Assembly (NCBI GenBank): GCA_015501585.1
Contig: JADNRY010000174.1
Location: 1 to 64,000, forward strand
Direction of reading: 5' to 3'
DNA from: Rhodocollybia butyracea
Lineage: Eukaryota > Basidiomycota > Agaricomycetes > Agaricales > Omphalotaceae
DNA length: 64,000 nt
The notes below the pieces were generated by a model. That model saw only the letters and a list, made by a program, of their open reading frames with translations, was not told where the DNA came from and ran no database searches. Each line of letters starts with the position of its first letter. Position 1 is the first letter of the stretch. A program made the position numbers and the translations under genes. Shown piece by piece: positions 27,707 to 41,600 of this stretch.

Positions 27707-29560
27707 TTGTGTAGTTCAATGCCAGTGAAGTCTGATGATCATAGTAGGTCAAAGCGTCGGATGCGCTGTGTATCTATAAGTAGCACCAAGTTCACGTCGC
27801 CGATTAAGCGAGCACTATATTTAAGGAATATACTCAAGCACAACCTAATTCTCATTAACTCCAAACCACTATCTCGATCATTTATACCAACAGGTAGTCT
27901 CATTTGACATTTTCTCATTGAGACGCTATGGTGAGCACTTTCGTACTGTTTCCAATGGAGAGTACTGCGGATTGCTTATGTATCATTTCTTCAGGGGTTA
28001 TTCCAGACCGTGCCAAAAACTCTTTTTCTCCTTCTCCTCCCCACTTTCGGCCGCTGTTGACAGTAGCACGCTTACTCCAGGTCAGACTGTAGCGGTCGCG
28101 CTCGACAGTGGTCCGGTGCCGACCAAGGAACCTCCACCATTTGCGGTTATATTATCAAACGTAGAAGCAGCTGCCAAGCCACTGCTGTGACTACTAGTTA
28201 CTATTTCAACAGATCCGATAGTGCAAACTACCGGGCCTGAACAAGCTTCTAAACCGATCATTCCTACATCGACGTGAGAGAGCCCTTGTCACAATGCGGT
28301 TGAACAATCACGGTTTGATTTTGAACTGTTAATTTTTTTTTAGGCCTAATACCAAATGCAGCTGTTATAGATTATACTTGGTACGTTTCTCTGTGTATGC
28401 GTATTGAATTCCTTGATTGAATTTCATACCGATATTTATCTTCAAAAAACTACAGCGATGGGGATGCCAGAGTCATGCTCCTTATGGAGAATTCTACGCG
28501 ACACTATTACCACTACCCCGCGCTACGCTGAGTTTTGCTTATACCTAGAAATCTGATCATATAACCTCACTTACAATGTGAAATGCAGGGTACTTTACTT
28601 CAATGTCTTCCAGCCCAGTTTCTGTATACACCATAAAATCATGTAAAATGCTATCATCCATGGGACAATTGGTGCTCTTTCCGGCAACTCTCTTCTTGCT
28701 CCTTGTCCTGCTTCTATGGATTCACCGACTGGACCGTTTTGCGTATATGCTTGCGTTTAGTAGGCAAAGAAGAGCAGTCTATATCTCCTTTGTGCATTCA
28801 ATTTATGGATTCGTAATGTTGAAGGTAGACTGATACTGTTGTTATCATAGTTAACTGGCATTACCGATACCCAAGCTGATACCAATGTTCCACGGAGAAC
28901 TGAAGAGATAGAAAACTACTGACCGACATCCTGGGGGGCTCCTTTCACTCAACGTATGTTTCTATTGGCGGACTCATTGCTCACTAGAACTAAAGCTTGA
29001 ACTAAAAATCAAGGACTCAGGCTAAAAAAGAGCTGAAGCCGAAGCACAAGCTCGGAATGCACAAGAGCTATGTATCACACGGGAAGCATGAGTGTCATTT
29101 GTGACGAACATGGGAGTCGAGAGGAGATCACTTACCTTACATCAAAGCGTGGCTGAGCTGCTGGATCGGATGAGAAGGTTGGAAGAGAATGAGGCTCACC
29201 CCCAGAATATGGCTCTCAGCCATGAGTTGTTGAGATGCAAACTCGTACTTACGATACTCGAACAGCTGGAATGTGTCACAGTAGAGAGCGAGAATTGCGT
29301 AGACAATGAATATAATAATATCAAAATGAGTGCAAAGTCGGCGGCAGGTGCAACTTGTGCGAACTCATCCGAGCGAAAGAAAGACTTCAGCTTACTACTT
29401 ACCGACAATGGGAATATAACAACATGGAATGCACCTTGGATGCAAGGACATTTCAGATAATCGAATACAACTACCGGGGCTCAGCAAGGTGCTGGTCCCT
29501 CAAGCTCCAGGGGTGTGCCAGTGTATACAGTGGACAGAACTTGTTTTGTACTAGGTGACC
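27707..29560 (+). other. Possible decayed or unrecognised membrane-protein gene
   Basis: Short plus-strand frames follow one another: a Pro/Thr/Ser-rich one at 27918-28190 (SSTLTPGQTVAVALDSGPVP), one at 28603-28833 with a single strong membrane helix (LVLFPATLFLLLVLLLWIHRL), and one at 29092-29460 with heptad-like Leu/Glu content (ELLDRMRRLEENEAH). That order (Ser/Thr-rich outside, one helix, charged inside) is common in fungal wall-sensor-like proteins. However, I could not join the pieces with convincing introns, so this may be a relic. Confidence 0.25.
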
Positions 29561-30231
29561 ACCAACCTCCGGGTCTCCAATCGGTCTTAACTTTCTAGCC
29601 ATTGATGAGGCGGATGGATCTACAGCACCTTAGTTGCGAGCTCGTCCACTCCTCTCTCAATGGTTCCGGCGTTCAGCACTTGGACCATGCCGTGTAATAA
29701 AATCCTCCTCCAGAACTTTACCCAATTTCACATCGAAGTAGTATGAGTTTTATTCTGTGAATGTATCATTATCAGTGATCACATAAGTACAATGCGCTTA
29801 CTGCACCACTGTAAACACGAGTATATGCACTGCTCTCGAGGCTGTTCGGAAGAGTTCACTGGGCGCTTTGTCTGATGTGACCTTGATGTATTGCAGCTAA
29901 ATGTAATAAATGTGACCAGACGCGCAGAGCCCTGCATGCATACTCTTTTCTTCCCTCATGACTGATAAAACAGAAGAAGGGAGTTGCTGGCAGACTACAT
30001 ACAGCATTGAACGGTCAGAAAAACGCGTCAACGGGCACCCACAAAGGCCGAAAAACCGGTGGGCAGTGTGGTAGTATGCTGGTGTGGCTTTCTTATCGAT
30101 TGCATGCGTTGTGATTTCAAATATCGTATACGGAAATATGAAACTTGAGTGTTCAAGTTCACCCTGAACATACTATGGGTTGCCAAGAAGTGCAACTTTT
30201 TGATAAATCGCTTATAACTGTGCAGCAAACT

Positions 30232-30939
30232 CACTGCGGCAGCGTCAAAAAATACCGGGCGAAATTATTGCCGAAATTATTGCTGTAATTGCTTACCTTT
30301 TTCGATAGAGATTTCGCGTGTAAATCTTTGATAATTTCGGCTGAAAAAATATACTGTAATTGATTATATTTTTCAATCCGAATTTCACCCGGTAATCTGT
30401 TATCTATTTTCGTCCGAAAAAGATAATGAAATTCCTTATCTATTTCATTAAAAATTTCGCTCGAAATTATTACAAGGTAATAACTGGCCAAGAACTGGGA
30501 GGCTCGGTCATGTGATGCATCTGACAATACTTTAGGCGAATGTGAGAGCAGAACTGGACAGAGTTGTAGCAATTTTATGTCTGGGTGTGACTAGTGCAGC
30601 CATGCATGTACAGAATCCCATAAGTCGCGTTCAAAGACAGGAAAATCTTGTCAGATGCATCACATGACTGAGCCTCCCAGTTCTTGGCCAGTTATTACCT
30701 TGTAATAATTTTGAGCGAAATTTTTAATGAAATAGATAAGGAATTTCATTATCTTTTTCGGACGAAATAGATAACAGATTACTGGTGAAATTCGGATTGA
30801 AAACATAATCAATTACAGTATATTTTTCAGCCGAAATTATCAAAGATTTACACGCAAAATCTCTATCGAAAAAAGGTAAGCAATTACAACAATAATTTGG
30901 CAATAATTTCGCCCGATATTTTTTGACGCTGGCGTAGTG
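30232..30939. mobile_element. 708-bp foldback CACTA-type MITE
   Basis: Ends CACTGCGGCAGCGTCAAAAA (30232) and its near complement ending TGGCGTAGTG (30939), flanked by ACT at 30229-30231 and 30940-30942. The arms are about 295 bp (30232-30527 and 30648-30939), with a loop of about 120 bp. Sequence and internal order match the arms of the element at 12837-19055 (TTTCGATA, GTAATTGATTAT, GAAAAAGATAATGAAATT, ACAAGGTAA, TCGGTCATGTGA). No coding capacity. Confidence 0.9.
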
Positions 30940-31421
30940 ACTGAATATCTCAGAACTCTGAATAGATAGATCGATTTGTAGTAGATAAGAACTCTTACTC
31001 TGAATTTCCTGTATTTTTGGAGATTTTATTGCCTGTGATTATATAGGATTATATCGAATATCCCGAGTAACGAGCGCAAGTAAGTACGAATAGCAAGCGA
31101 TTTCGATATGGCCCTGTCACCTCCTGTCACCAGCAACAGCCAGCAACCTGGTTCCGAAATTAAACAGAAATTGCAAATTACTGGCAGATGCAATATCCTA
31201 TTCGTTTAGTTCATGAATGTAATTACACATAAGCTACTTTGTACTACTTACCTTTCTGGGAGAGCTTGCAGTCTACCCTAGTCTACCCTCCCTGTGGGTC
31301 GAGCTTGCTGCTTCTCTCCGGCTGTTCCCGACCCTGGGTGGGACCTTGCTGCAGAGTGGAGCCGAGTTACTACTACTGCAGTCCGCCAGTCGTGCAACCT
31401 AGTAGCATCTCATAAAAGGAC
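30940..31421. other. Intergenic, upstream of the P450
   Basis: No gene. It contains short repeats (CTGTCACC, AGTCTACCCT). The P450 promoter should lie here; no TATA box is obvious. Confidence 0.4.
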
Positions 31422-33647
31422 ATGAATGTCTCAACTAAGATCCTATCTGCATTCCTCATGATGCTCACTTTGGAGCCAATACACGCCCTAGTCCTTTTCT
31501 CCAGTTTGGTGTTCATTAAATGCCTACAATGGAAGAACTCACGTCAACTCCCTCTCCCTCCTGGGCCCAGGAAGCTTCCGATTCTAGGGAACTTGTTAGA
31601 TATTCCTAGGAAAGGATTCATTTGGCTTGAATACGGAGAGATGTGTCGAAAACACAGTGAGGAGCTGTTCATAATCGAGCATACATATACTCACGGAGAT
31701 CATAGATTCTGAGATTATCCACCTGAGCCTCTTGGCAACTCCATCATTGTTCTAGATTCCGCGCAGGCGGTGAGTGATCTGCTTGAGAAGCGGTCTTCGC
31801 TGTACTCGAGTCGACCTTCTACGGTATGTGATGCCGATGCTAGCTCGTCTACATACTCAGTTTTGTCAGGTTATGTTCGGGGAGCTGATGGGGTATGTTT
31901 TTTATTGGCAGACGCACCGCGATATTGTGCATTCACAAGAATCTTTCTGGCTCAAGAAAAGATATCGGCGGAGTGAATCATATCATCTCTGACACTATAA
32001 CTTAATAATAGGTGGGGAATAACATTTGTTTTACGACCTTACGACGAGTTGTGGAAAGCTCAGCGAAGAATATTCACACATGCAATCCCTCCGTCAGACA
32101 CAAAGCGTTTTCACTCGAAACAGATCACAGCTACTCATGATCTTCTTCGGGTCCTCGCACATTCTGATAACATCATGAAAGATTTACATCAGTATGTGAG
32201 CACCTCAATAGCCCAGTCATAAGAAAACCGATGTAGTCTTTGCTTCTAGATGGGCTGCTGTTTTTATCATGGACGTAGCTTATGGGATTCAAGGAAAGGA
32301 AGCCGTATCCTTCCTCAAGACGGCGATCGAAGCATCACAATCTATAGCTATTGCTGGCACCCCTGGAGCATTTTTAGTAGACCATATTCCCATTCGTGAG
32401 TGGAATGCTGGTATCTCATGTTTATCTTGACACCCAGGACCCAGTGAAATACGTACCAGAATGGTTTCCGGGAGCCGACTTCAAGCGTAAAGCGAGAGAA
32501 TGGAATCTGTTACGAGTAAAGATGACTGAAGACACTTTTCGGTTAACTAAAGAAAGAATGGTACGTTATTTGTTATTGCATTGTCACATCTTTCCTAATG
32601 TAGAGCCTCGTTAGGCCGCTGGGACCGCTACGCCATCTCTTGCATCAGTCGCCCTTGAACAAATGGATCTTACCAAGGACATACGACAACAGGAAGAACT
32701 TATCAAGGCCACATCTCTCTCAGCGTATTCAGGTAGTATAAACAGTCCGTTCTATTAGGAGTCTGCGACTCACCCTATCTCACAAGGCGGTACAGATACA
32801 GTGGTCGTGGCCTTGGGGCTTTTATCTTGGTGGGCAAGGTGGCTTTGATTCCCTATTTGCTTTATTCTTAATGAAACACAGGCTATGTTGATGAACCCAG
32901 ATGTTCAAGTCGAAGCTCAGCGTGAGCTTGACAAGGTTTTGGCACCAGGAGATCTACCAACCTTTTCCCTCAAATCTGATCTTCCGTATATCTCGGCGAT
33001 TGTTCGAGAGGTTCTGAGGTACTAGCCTGCTTTGGCTGACAATCAATACACTCACAATCCACTTTCCCAGATATCAACCAGTTGCGCCTGTAGGCTTTCC
33101 ACATCTCAGCACCAAAGAGGATGTCTACAAGGGATACTTGATTCCTAAAGGCTCAATCATCATGCCTAATGTTTGGTAAGCATACACACTTTTCACTTGC
33201 TCGTAGTTCTGATTAAGCCCAGGTCAATCTTACACAATGAAAAAGACTATCCAGATCCAGATCAATTTAATCCTTCCCGTTATCTTGACGCTAATGGAAA
33301 AATAGACGCCAGTGTCAAGGATCCAACAGGACCTGCGTTCGGATTTGGCAGGCGTGCTTGCGTGAGTACCATGTACCTTCTCTCGGTGAGGCGTTGAACT
33401 TGGGTACATTTATCAATAGCCCGGTAAAGATGTTGCGTTGGCATCGTTGTGGATCGGCGTGGCGTCCATTCTCGCTTGTTATAGCATTGAGCCAGAGGTT
33501 GATCAGTATGGTAACCTTATGGAGCGAAAAGGAGAGTGGTATTCAGGACCATCAGTAGTCAACCACCCACTTCCTTTCAAATGCCGCTTCATTTCTCGCT
33601 CTAAAGAAGTAGAAACATCTCTAAACTTTGTAGGAAAGTTTCTTTGA
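31422..33647 (+). CDS. Cytochrome P450 monooxygenase, one apparent frameshift
   Basis: Haem-thiolate monooxygenase with an N-terminal membrane anchor, expected in the ER. About ten exons. Visible: anchor helix (ALVLFSSLVFIKCLQW), proline hinge PLPPGPRKLPILGNL, WGITFVLRPYDELWKAQRR (helix C), oxygen-binding GGTDTVVVALGLLSW, ExxR in AIVREVLR, PNVW/DPDQFNPSRYLD, and haem-binding FGFGRRAC followed after an intron by PGKDVALASLWIG. Stop TGA at 33645-33647. After the first intron the reading DSEIIHL is followed by GNSIIVLDSAQA only if one base is added near 31724; as written it meets a stop. All other junctions I checked are in frame, so this is either a young pseudogene or a sequence error. Confidence 0.8.
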
Positions 33648-34235
33648 AAACTGTGTATATCTATCAAAGCCAATCGATATCAAATGTTTGGCATTCAGAC
33701 TCCCGAAACCTGAATTCAAAACAGATAGAAGGTTCATTTGAGCTCGAGGAGGAATAGGCTGCCCTGCTCGAGAGCAGTCGCAACTGCGTGGCTACTATAG
33801 GACTAGATTTACACGGCGGCCTCTTCCGCTACTTTCCACTAGCGTTATTGCCCACCATGACAGTGATGCGTTAATGCACAAGCTAATTACTCAACAATTG
33901 CTGTTCGCGCCCAGTTCAAGCAGAACTTGGCAATTCCGAGTTGATTCCGAGAGCGATTATAATAGTATGACTCCTGTTCCTCTTCGATACAGAGGCGTAG
34001 GAAATCGGAAACTGTAACGATACATATCACTTTCAGCCTCGGGCTGACTGGGCCGAGTAATCCTAATCCTAATCCTGATCCTATTCACCCATGGTGGTTT
34101 TTGGACCCTTTGGCCCTCCGCCTACCCATGCGGCCTCGCTATACGTAACGGAGGGCTGAGCCGGGTATCAATCAATCAACCTATCTGTCAACCCTTCCCA
34201 ACACGGATAACGCGCTAAATTGAAAACACCTTTCT
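33648..34235. other. Intergenic with a short AATCCT repeat
   Basis: No gene. At about 34058-34083 AATCCT units repeat about four times. The P450 3' end and the promoter of the next gene lie here. Confidence 0.4.
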
Positions 34236-35787
34236 ATGCTCAACCACGATATCATCACGCTGATATGCACAGAACTGGAGTATGGACAATTTTCCTACCT
34301 CTATCGCTTGTCAGACGCAGACTTGCGTTGTCGAAAAGCTCTTCTATCATTGGGACTTGCTTCGAAGGATTTCCTGGAACCTGCTTTGAATTCTCTATGG
34401 AAGAATATAAACAACCTGAATCCGTTGCTATCAGTACTTCCAGAAACTACAGTGGTTAACGGAGAGAAGGTGAATGGTGATCAACGTAAAGTATTCAACC
34501 TTTCTGAACATTTTGTAGATGATTTTGAGCCAAATCGCTCCGTCTTCCTGGGATCGTCTACAATACTACACCAACAGAGTTCGCACTTTCAATGACGATG
34601 ATTTATTAGTAGGACCAGAAGAGTCAATTGTGCATGAATCCGTGTATGCTTACCTTGGCCAAAAACCGCCTATCTTCCCAAATCTCAGAACTCTTCGGCT
34701 CAAACATCGGTTATGTAGCTCAAACTCATCCATATTTTTCTTGACTAGTACTTTGCTGGATGTTCAGTGGCCTTGTAGGCTAGGTGTATCAGATGCCATA
34801 GCTGATCTGGGACCTTCCCTCTCCCTCCTTGCTTCGAAGAGCCCAGGGCTTCCTTGTTTGATGCTTAGTGCACATCCTTACTCAGGATTGGCTTCTTCAT
34901 TGAGCCGTCTTCGGGCTCTGGAGACTCTTGCAGTGTCAGGCGTTCCCGACTTGGGGACGGAGTTTATTCGGGTCATATCGTCATTGCTCAAATTGACTAC
35001 CCTCAGTTTGACATTACCTGTCGGAAGCCTTCCTGACTATACGGCTGTTCAAGGCGGATTCCAATCATTGACACAGCTACGTCTCACAGGATCGAATGTC
35101 AACTTGGCCAATTTTTTCGAGCGCGTTACTCTCGCAGCACTACAAGCTCTGTACGTTGAATGCGATTGGGAACGGCTGGACGAAGACCCACCTCATGCTG
35201 AAATTGCACGTGTGACTCGTACGCTTGAGGGAAAATTTTCCTCCCTTCAGACATTGACAGTACATACCGCAGGCCCGCTATTTTTGAACAATTTCGATGG
35301 GTTGTTGCTTTGGTCAATATTTGAGCCACTGCTGGAGCTGCGAACACTCAAACTCCTCAGATATTCCATTCCACTGTCTTTGACAGACCAGAATACCGCT
35401 AGAATTGCCCGTGCATGGCCTCATCTCGAGGAACTCGAGCTGACAGCTGTTTCATGGGACGGTGCTATACCCACCGTTGATTCCCTAGTCTACTTTGCCC
35501 AGTATTGCCCAAATCTAGAGCTTCTCACCTATCCCATCCGACTTGGATCCATTCCAATAGAACCAGCCAGCCTCATCCCTCCTACCCTTTCTCTGCATCC
35601 GCTGAGGGTCTTTAACTGCAGTCTGGAAGCTGATGTACTAAATCCCCCCACCATCGCTCTTGCACTACATCAAATTTTCCCGAATCTTAAAAGAGTTTAT
35701 GGCGCGGGTAATCGGTGGGACGAAGTACAACAGATTTTACGGTCGTTTCATTTCCTTCGGGCGCAAAATCGTCAGTTCGAAGGGTAG
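34236..35787 (+). CDS. F-box-like, leucine-rich protein
   Basis: Two exons, 34236-34469 and 34519-35787, joined by a 49-nt intron (GTGAATGG...TTGTAG), give 500 residues. The N-terminus (HDIITLICTELE, then LGLASKDFLEPALNSLW) resembles the F-box-like start of the large fungal families with the pattern LxLxSKxFLEPALxxLW. The rest has leucine-rich spacing typical of these proteins (FPNLRTLRL, FQSLTQLRLTGSNV, LRTLKLLRYSIPL, PHLEELELTAVSW, CPNLELLTYP). The family usually gives substrate receptors of SCF ubiquitin ligases; that role is inferred here. The frame is fully open. Confidence 0.75.
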
Positions 35788-38698
35788 TTCACGTTTGTTA
35801 TCTTGGTTATTCTGCATCTCTCAGTGTAATTCATACATCCATGTCCGTTCATATGAGTCCTATGAGAGACCTGGCCACGAAGTAGTCTCGAACTGGAAAC
35901 TAGCTGATATACTCAACATATACATTGTATTTTGCGAAGATTGAAGCTTGAAAGTGATCAATGTAATATGAAGTACCTACTACTACGACTAATTACGACG
36001 TTGGGACCTTGAGAGTCAAGTTATTCAAAACAACAAACTAAGTACACCCCTCAAGCACCGTCTTGCCCTTTTCGAGCTTCCTAGACCTATGTACGGCGGT
36101 ACGCGAAACACAAGCAAGAGTCCGCGGCACGGATCAAGGCTTTGGGAACGGAAGCCAGTTCCGATCAACTTCAAACTCGTCCCCAATGGACTCGTTCAGA
36201 CCTGTTCAGACCTGTTCAGACTCGTTCCCAATGACTAGATGAAGCAGCGCTCAAATCTTGAAAAGGACCAAACAACGAGGATACACAAGTACTAATAACT
36301 TCTGGGGAGCTCACGGGAAATACATATTCTAACAAGGCCGAGGAATGGAGAGCACTCAACGAGTTTAGCCAGTTTATCAGGAGAACATCCGACATACGCT
36401 CCGAATAATCTCCGAGTTTATAGCACTCAAACCCAATAAGTTTTTCAACCAGCCGCAGCCGAAAGATAATAATTCAACTCCTCATTCTTTCGAGGATTTT
36501 TCCAAAATCCGGAACTTCTAACGATCCCTGGTTGCAAACACTAACGTTAATTATATATATTAACACGGGCTGGCTGAGTAGGCTTTTGAAGAATTCAGAT
36601 ACTAGTACAGGGCATTGGCAGTGAGTTGCAAGTTATTCCTATAGACACCGAAGTCAATCGTCCATCACTGGGCCGTGCGCCAAAAGTCGCCGTACACTCT
36701 CCCGCCGCCCCTCGCTTTCAACTTTCTCAATCATCTGTTCTCTACTTGTCATTTTCCTCTTTATGGTAAAACTTGCCTTACGTCTAGAGGTTCCCGTCCC
36801 CGAAGCTCTCATACGAGCTGAAAGTACTCGAGGATGGATTCGAACAACTTACGCGTCGATTCTGAAATAACTTTCTCTGATTCACCCAAGAAAAATTCCG
36901 CTGTAACCTCAGACTATGGCTGTCGACTAAGCAAAAGCCAATGTTAGAAGAGGAGCATCCAGTGGCAATTGACGCACCATCCTTGACGTAGAAGAAACAG
37001 TGAACCGCCTGCAAACAATTTCCGGGTGCGTTGACTTACACAGTCAGAGAACATACGAATCGCAGCACTGGATTTGTTTGGAAAGCGCGTTACGGCGGTA
37101 TTTTCATACAATAACCGACACAAGGATATTTTCCAAGGTAGAATTACAGAATGTAGTGCTGCTAACTTGAAATAAACGACGGTAGCTGCCTTTGGTAGGT
37201 TCAAATCAGTTCGAATCCCTACCCCCGGGGTAAAACAAGGGGATTGAGCGCAAAAATCATCCGAGTATGCCGTTAGCTTGGTATTAATTACTTCTGTCCA
37301 TCTGACTGCACCGCAGTCAAGTACATAGCACAGATCATTGCTTGTAGTTCCAGATTCGTCCGCATCATAGTTCTTTGGTTAGCGCTGACTGAAGACAGGA
37401 GCTCAGCTGAGCAACAAAGATATCATCTGCGCAGCACCAGCTGCACTCGCGAGAGCAAGGTTTAGGCTTGGGTCGTGTCAGCTGTTAGTAGAACAGGGTG
37501 ACAAGTTCGGTCATCGAGCTTGTCAGGTCAGCCTACGTTAATTAATCTGGCTCAGGTGAGAAAGACAGCTGGTCACCATGCTGGGGCGGAGACTTTTGTT
37601 TTAAAAACATGGCCCAGTCGCGACTCTCCGATAACCAGCTGAGCACCACAGACACAGATCACTCGCATGTCTCCGTGCCAACATGACCTATACTTGGCTA
37701 TACACTTGGGAATATGAACCTCGGAGACTTGTCGACACCCCGTGTTGAAACCCTTGTGTTTAGATAAATACGAGTACCATGCATAATGCCCGATCGATAC
37801 CCATGATACTAGTTAGAGCGATAATGGGACCTGATGGATAGGCACTAAATCGCATTCGGATACAAATGAATAGACTCGAATTGGTTTCATTCACGAATAT
37901 CGGGCTACATACACAGGATTTCGGGTAAAAACTAGAACACAAGACGTAGTACACGGGGGCACGGGGTTCGCAAGATAGGTGGCACGGGAACATAAAAACG
38001 GAGGAAAGAGTATAAGTACAAGCTGATTTCATTCGACCCTACCTAACGGTATTTGTCGTTATAGTCGTTGTCACTGTCGTTCATCCAGCACATAGCATCC
38101 GGCCTGGCTCCTTCTCTCGTTCTCCATCCCTGCTCTTCGCTCCATCCTAGCTCCCTCATGTTCAACGATCGGAACGACAAAGGCAAGAGTAAAATGGGTA
38201 ACAATGACAGGGTAACAAGAGTAGAAGGGTGGTAACAAAACGAGTGGTATCAACGAAACAAACTATATCATGTTATACAAGAAAAAGAAAGATACAAAAA
38301 AGGAGAGAGATCGAGAAGATGTGAGTAGAGCAAAGAAGGGCGTAAAGGGCATATACAGAGAAACTCGCACAAAAGAGAGACATACAAAAGTCCAGAGTAC
38401 ACGGATGAGTATAGTGCATAGCATGGTTCTGTGGTAGTCGTGGGAGCGGGAGCGAGCAAGCGAAGGAAGGCAGAGAAGCAGGGGCTCGTGAAAAGGCAGA
38501 ACGACTGGGCACGGGATACAAAAGAGAGTGGAAACATGGAGAAGAAAAGAGAACCGAAAAGACGTCAAATACAAAAAGGTAAGCGGGTGGCATAAATTCA
38601 TCATTCGTTCATCGCATGCATCAACAATACTCCTTTTCCCATTTTATAGCGCCAGGGCGCCAGGGCGACAGCGATCTCAAGTACCGCACAAGTCTCGA
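35788..38698. other. Long intergenic region
   Basis: No gene that I can support. A direct repeat of CAGACCTGTT lies at about 36197-36225. Minus frames at 36784-37204 and 37760-38253 lack domains. The stretch 38260-38700 is purine-rich on the plus strand and probably belongs to the 3' UTR of the bHLH gene. A GTTCGAATCC string at about 37209 is not part of a foldable tRNA. Confidence 0.4.
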
Positions 38699-41600
38699 TC
38701 AAAAGTCCATCTGAGTTTCCCCCGTCGCCATCGTCGCCGGTGCCGCCTTTGGCAGTTGTGGCTGGACGGGAAGCTTTCCTTTCCTCCTACCAGTCCTCTT
38801 CCCAATGGGTTCGTCGTCCAAGTCCATATCCTGGCCCTCCTCGCGGGGTGACCCAGACGAACGAGAAAGCGACCCAGAGCGAGACATAGGACTAGGATGG
38901 CTCGGCTGACTCCCACTCTCATCCCGATACCCTTCATCATCACGGTAATCCTCGTCGTCATCGTCGTCGTCCACGGCATCATCATCCTCAGGCTCAGAGT
39001 CCATATCGATATCGGTCGCCAGCGCTCCGGTTTTACCCTTGACAGATGTGGTTTTGGCTGTCGTAGTGCGTCTCCTTCGCGAAGCCGGCGAGGTACTGAC
39101 GTTACCCAGGATCTCCGCCTTGCCGCCAACGTCCGAACCTCGTCTCGTCCGACGGGGCCGACCGCGTGTTTGGGACTGAGATAGTGGTTGAGTCTGGGAC
39201 TGAGAGTCGGGTCCAGGCGAGGATGGAGAAAGTGGCTTTCTCGGTGCGTCTTTACTAGTAACACCTTTTGGTACGTTCGCCTTTGACCTCGTCGCACGTG
39301 TTTTTCCTCCAGTCCCGGAGCCGGAATGAGAAGAAGCCTCGGATGTACCGGGGGATGGGAGGGAGGACACAGCTTCATCTTTCAATTTGGAGGGATCAGG
39401 GACCGTAGAATCGGCATCGGGGTCGGGTTTGATCATTGGCGCGGACGGGATGGCGCCTTTGGACTTTGGTCTGGATTTGCCACTTGACGGTGCAGAATCG
39501 GAGGATTTGGTATTCTGCGATTGAGCGTGAGGGTGTTCCTCGTCCTCGTCGACGTCGCTGAGTGGCGATCCCATACTAGATATGCCCATTCCCATACCCA
39601 TTCCGCTCATGCTGGCACCGGAGAGCCCGCCCATCGAGTTGGCCATGCTCATGTATGACATGTTACCTGGACGATACAACGAAAAGGAAGGAATGGAGAG
39701 AGGTAGGGAGGAAGAAAAGAGTGGAAGGAAGAAGAAGGGAGACGATGAAAAACAAGTCAAGTCAGAACAAGTTCAACTCGGCGCACAGCAAAAGGTCAAA
39801 AAAAGTTATAATTTAGTTTTAGTCAAAGCCACGAAAAAAAATCAACAATCAACGAGTCAAGTTCAAGCTTAACCCGCAAATCGCAAAACCCGCAGATCGT
39901 AGATCGCAAGAAAACAGGGAAAGAAATTCAAAATCAACAAAGAAAAAAGTCGAAAAGCGACCCAAGAAAGCCGCAAGACAAAAGACAAAGAAACCGCAAA
40001 AGAGCACATGCATAGAAAAGCAACAAAATCAATCCAATCAAGTTCCACCACTGAATCAATAACAACAACCCTCACTCACCGAAATTATTACTACTACCAT
40101 GGCTCGCGTCCCCTCCACCTCCGCCGCCACCGAACCCGTTCATCTCACCCATCCCATTTATCTCGTTCATCTCATTTATCTCGCTCATCCCATTCATACC
40201 CATCCCGTCGAATCCGCCACGGCCGTGTGCGTGGCCATGCCCGAAAGGCCCTTGGGTCATCCCGTTGACGTGTATCGGGCCGTTCAGCTGGTTCATGGAA
40301 CCCATCGAGCCCATGGGCCCCATCGAGGTCATGCCGCCCATGGCGCTCATCTCCCGCAGCTCTCGTAGTTCCCGCTCGAGCTCTCGGTTCCGTGCGCCTT
40401 GGGCTGTGACGAGTTGTTGGAGGTATCTGTAAGGGAAGAGGAAGGAGTTAGATTGAATTAGGGAACGGAGATGGAACGAGATGAGGGGGAAAGGTAATGT
40501 AGCAAGAGGTTGGACGGAAAGTGAACGTCAAGATGTAGCAAACGAGACATGGAAGAAGTTGAACGAGGCGAAACGAACGAACGAACGAAAACCAACTTCA
40601 AAAAAAAAAGGAAAAAGCACAAAAACCCACCTAATATACTCAACACTCTTCCTCAATATCATCCCTTTATTCGCTTTGACCACTCCACCAGCTTCGTCTC
40701 CCCCATTTGCTCCCGCACCATTACCATTACCGTTACCATTACTGGCAGCAGCGTTCTTGCCACTGACAGACGGGCCGTCAGGGGTATCGTCCATCGGCTC
40801 GGTTTTTAACTGAACGCCGCCCGGGCCGCCTAGAGTGGGAAAGAGTGGGAAGGAACGAGAGAAAGATAGACGAAAGATAGACGAAAGATAGACGAAAGAA
40901 GGAAGGAAGGAAAAAAGGAAGGAAGGAAGACAAGGAAGGAACACGAAGAAAAGCGAGATATACATTAGTAAGCCCTACGCACACCTACAAAAAAACAATC
41001 CACTGACCATTAACAGCCACGCCCGGATTCTGGTTGAAGAACTCGTCTGGAACAGGCAGCCCCATGAGATCGAGGTTGAACCCGTACGAGCCGCCGCCGA
41101 TGGGGATGTTCGGGATGTTTGGTGAGGTCGGGGACATGGGCGAGGTTGGGGAGGAGGGGGACATTGGGTCGCCGGAGGCGTTGGTGGTGGAGTTGTTGAT
41201 GTTTGGGTTGGTGGGGCTGGTGTTGGGAGGAGGAGGAGAGGCGTTGGCGTTTGAGCTTGGGCCTGAGCCGGTGCCGTTGCCTGTAGAGGAAAAGGTGGGT
41301 GAGTAGGGTTGACGATGGGTTAAGGATGGATGATCGATAATAGGAAAGATGGATGGAAGATCGGGATTGACGTAGAAAAGCGAAGCAACGAATGAAGGAA
41401 AAACCCAAGCTCAACGAAGGGTATAGATGGGATGGCGAAGGTATGAAGGACAAGATCGCAAACAAACCAACGAACGTCACAACGCAACAAAAACGAAACG
41501 AAAGCCTAACGCAAGAAGAAACTCACCCTCTGCAAACAAAACATCCGGAATCAAAGTCGCGAGTTCACCAATCTTCTCATTGATATTATCTCTCCTGCGC

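Noticed and set aside
34058..34083. A telomere-like AATCCT repeat
   Set aside because: Only about four imperfect units, and the unit is not the usual fungal TTAGGG; taken as simple sequence.
37200..37230. A possible tRNA T-arm (GTTCGAATCCC)
   Set aside because: No matching acceptor, D or anticodon arms could be found around it.
38677..39378. A 233-residue minus-strand frame overlapping the last bHLH exon
   Set aside because: It is the shifted frame of the real exon, rich in Arg/His from Ser/Pro codons; the phase-consistent splice uses the other frame.
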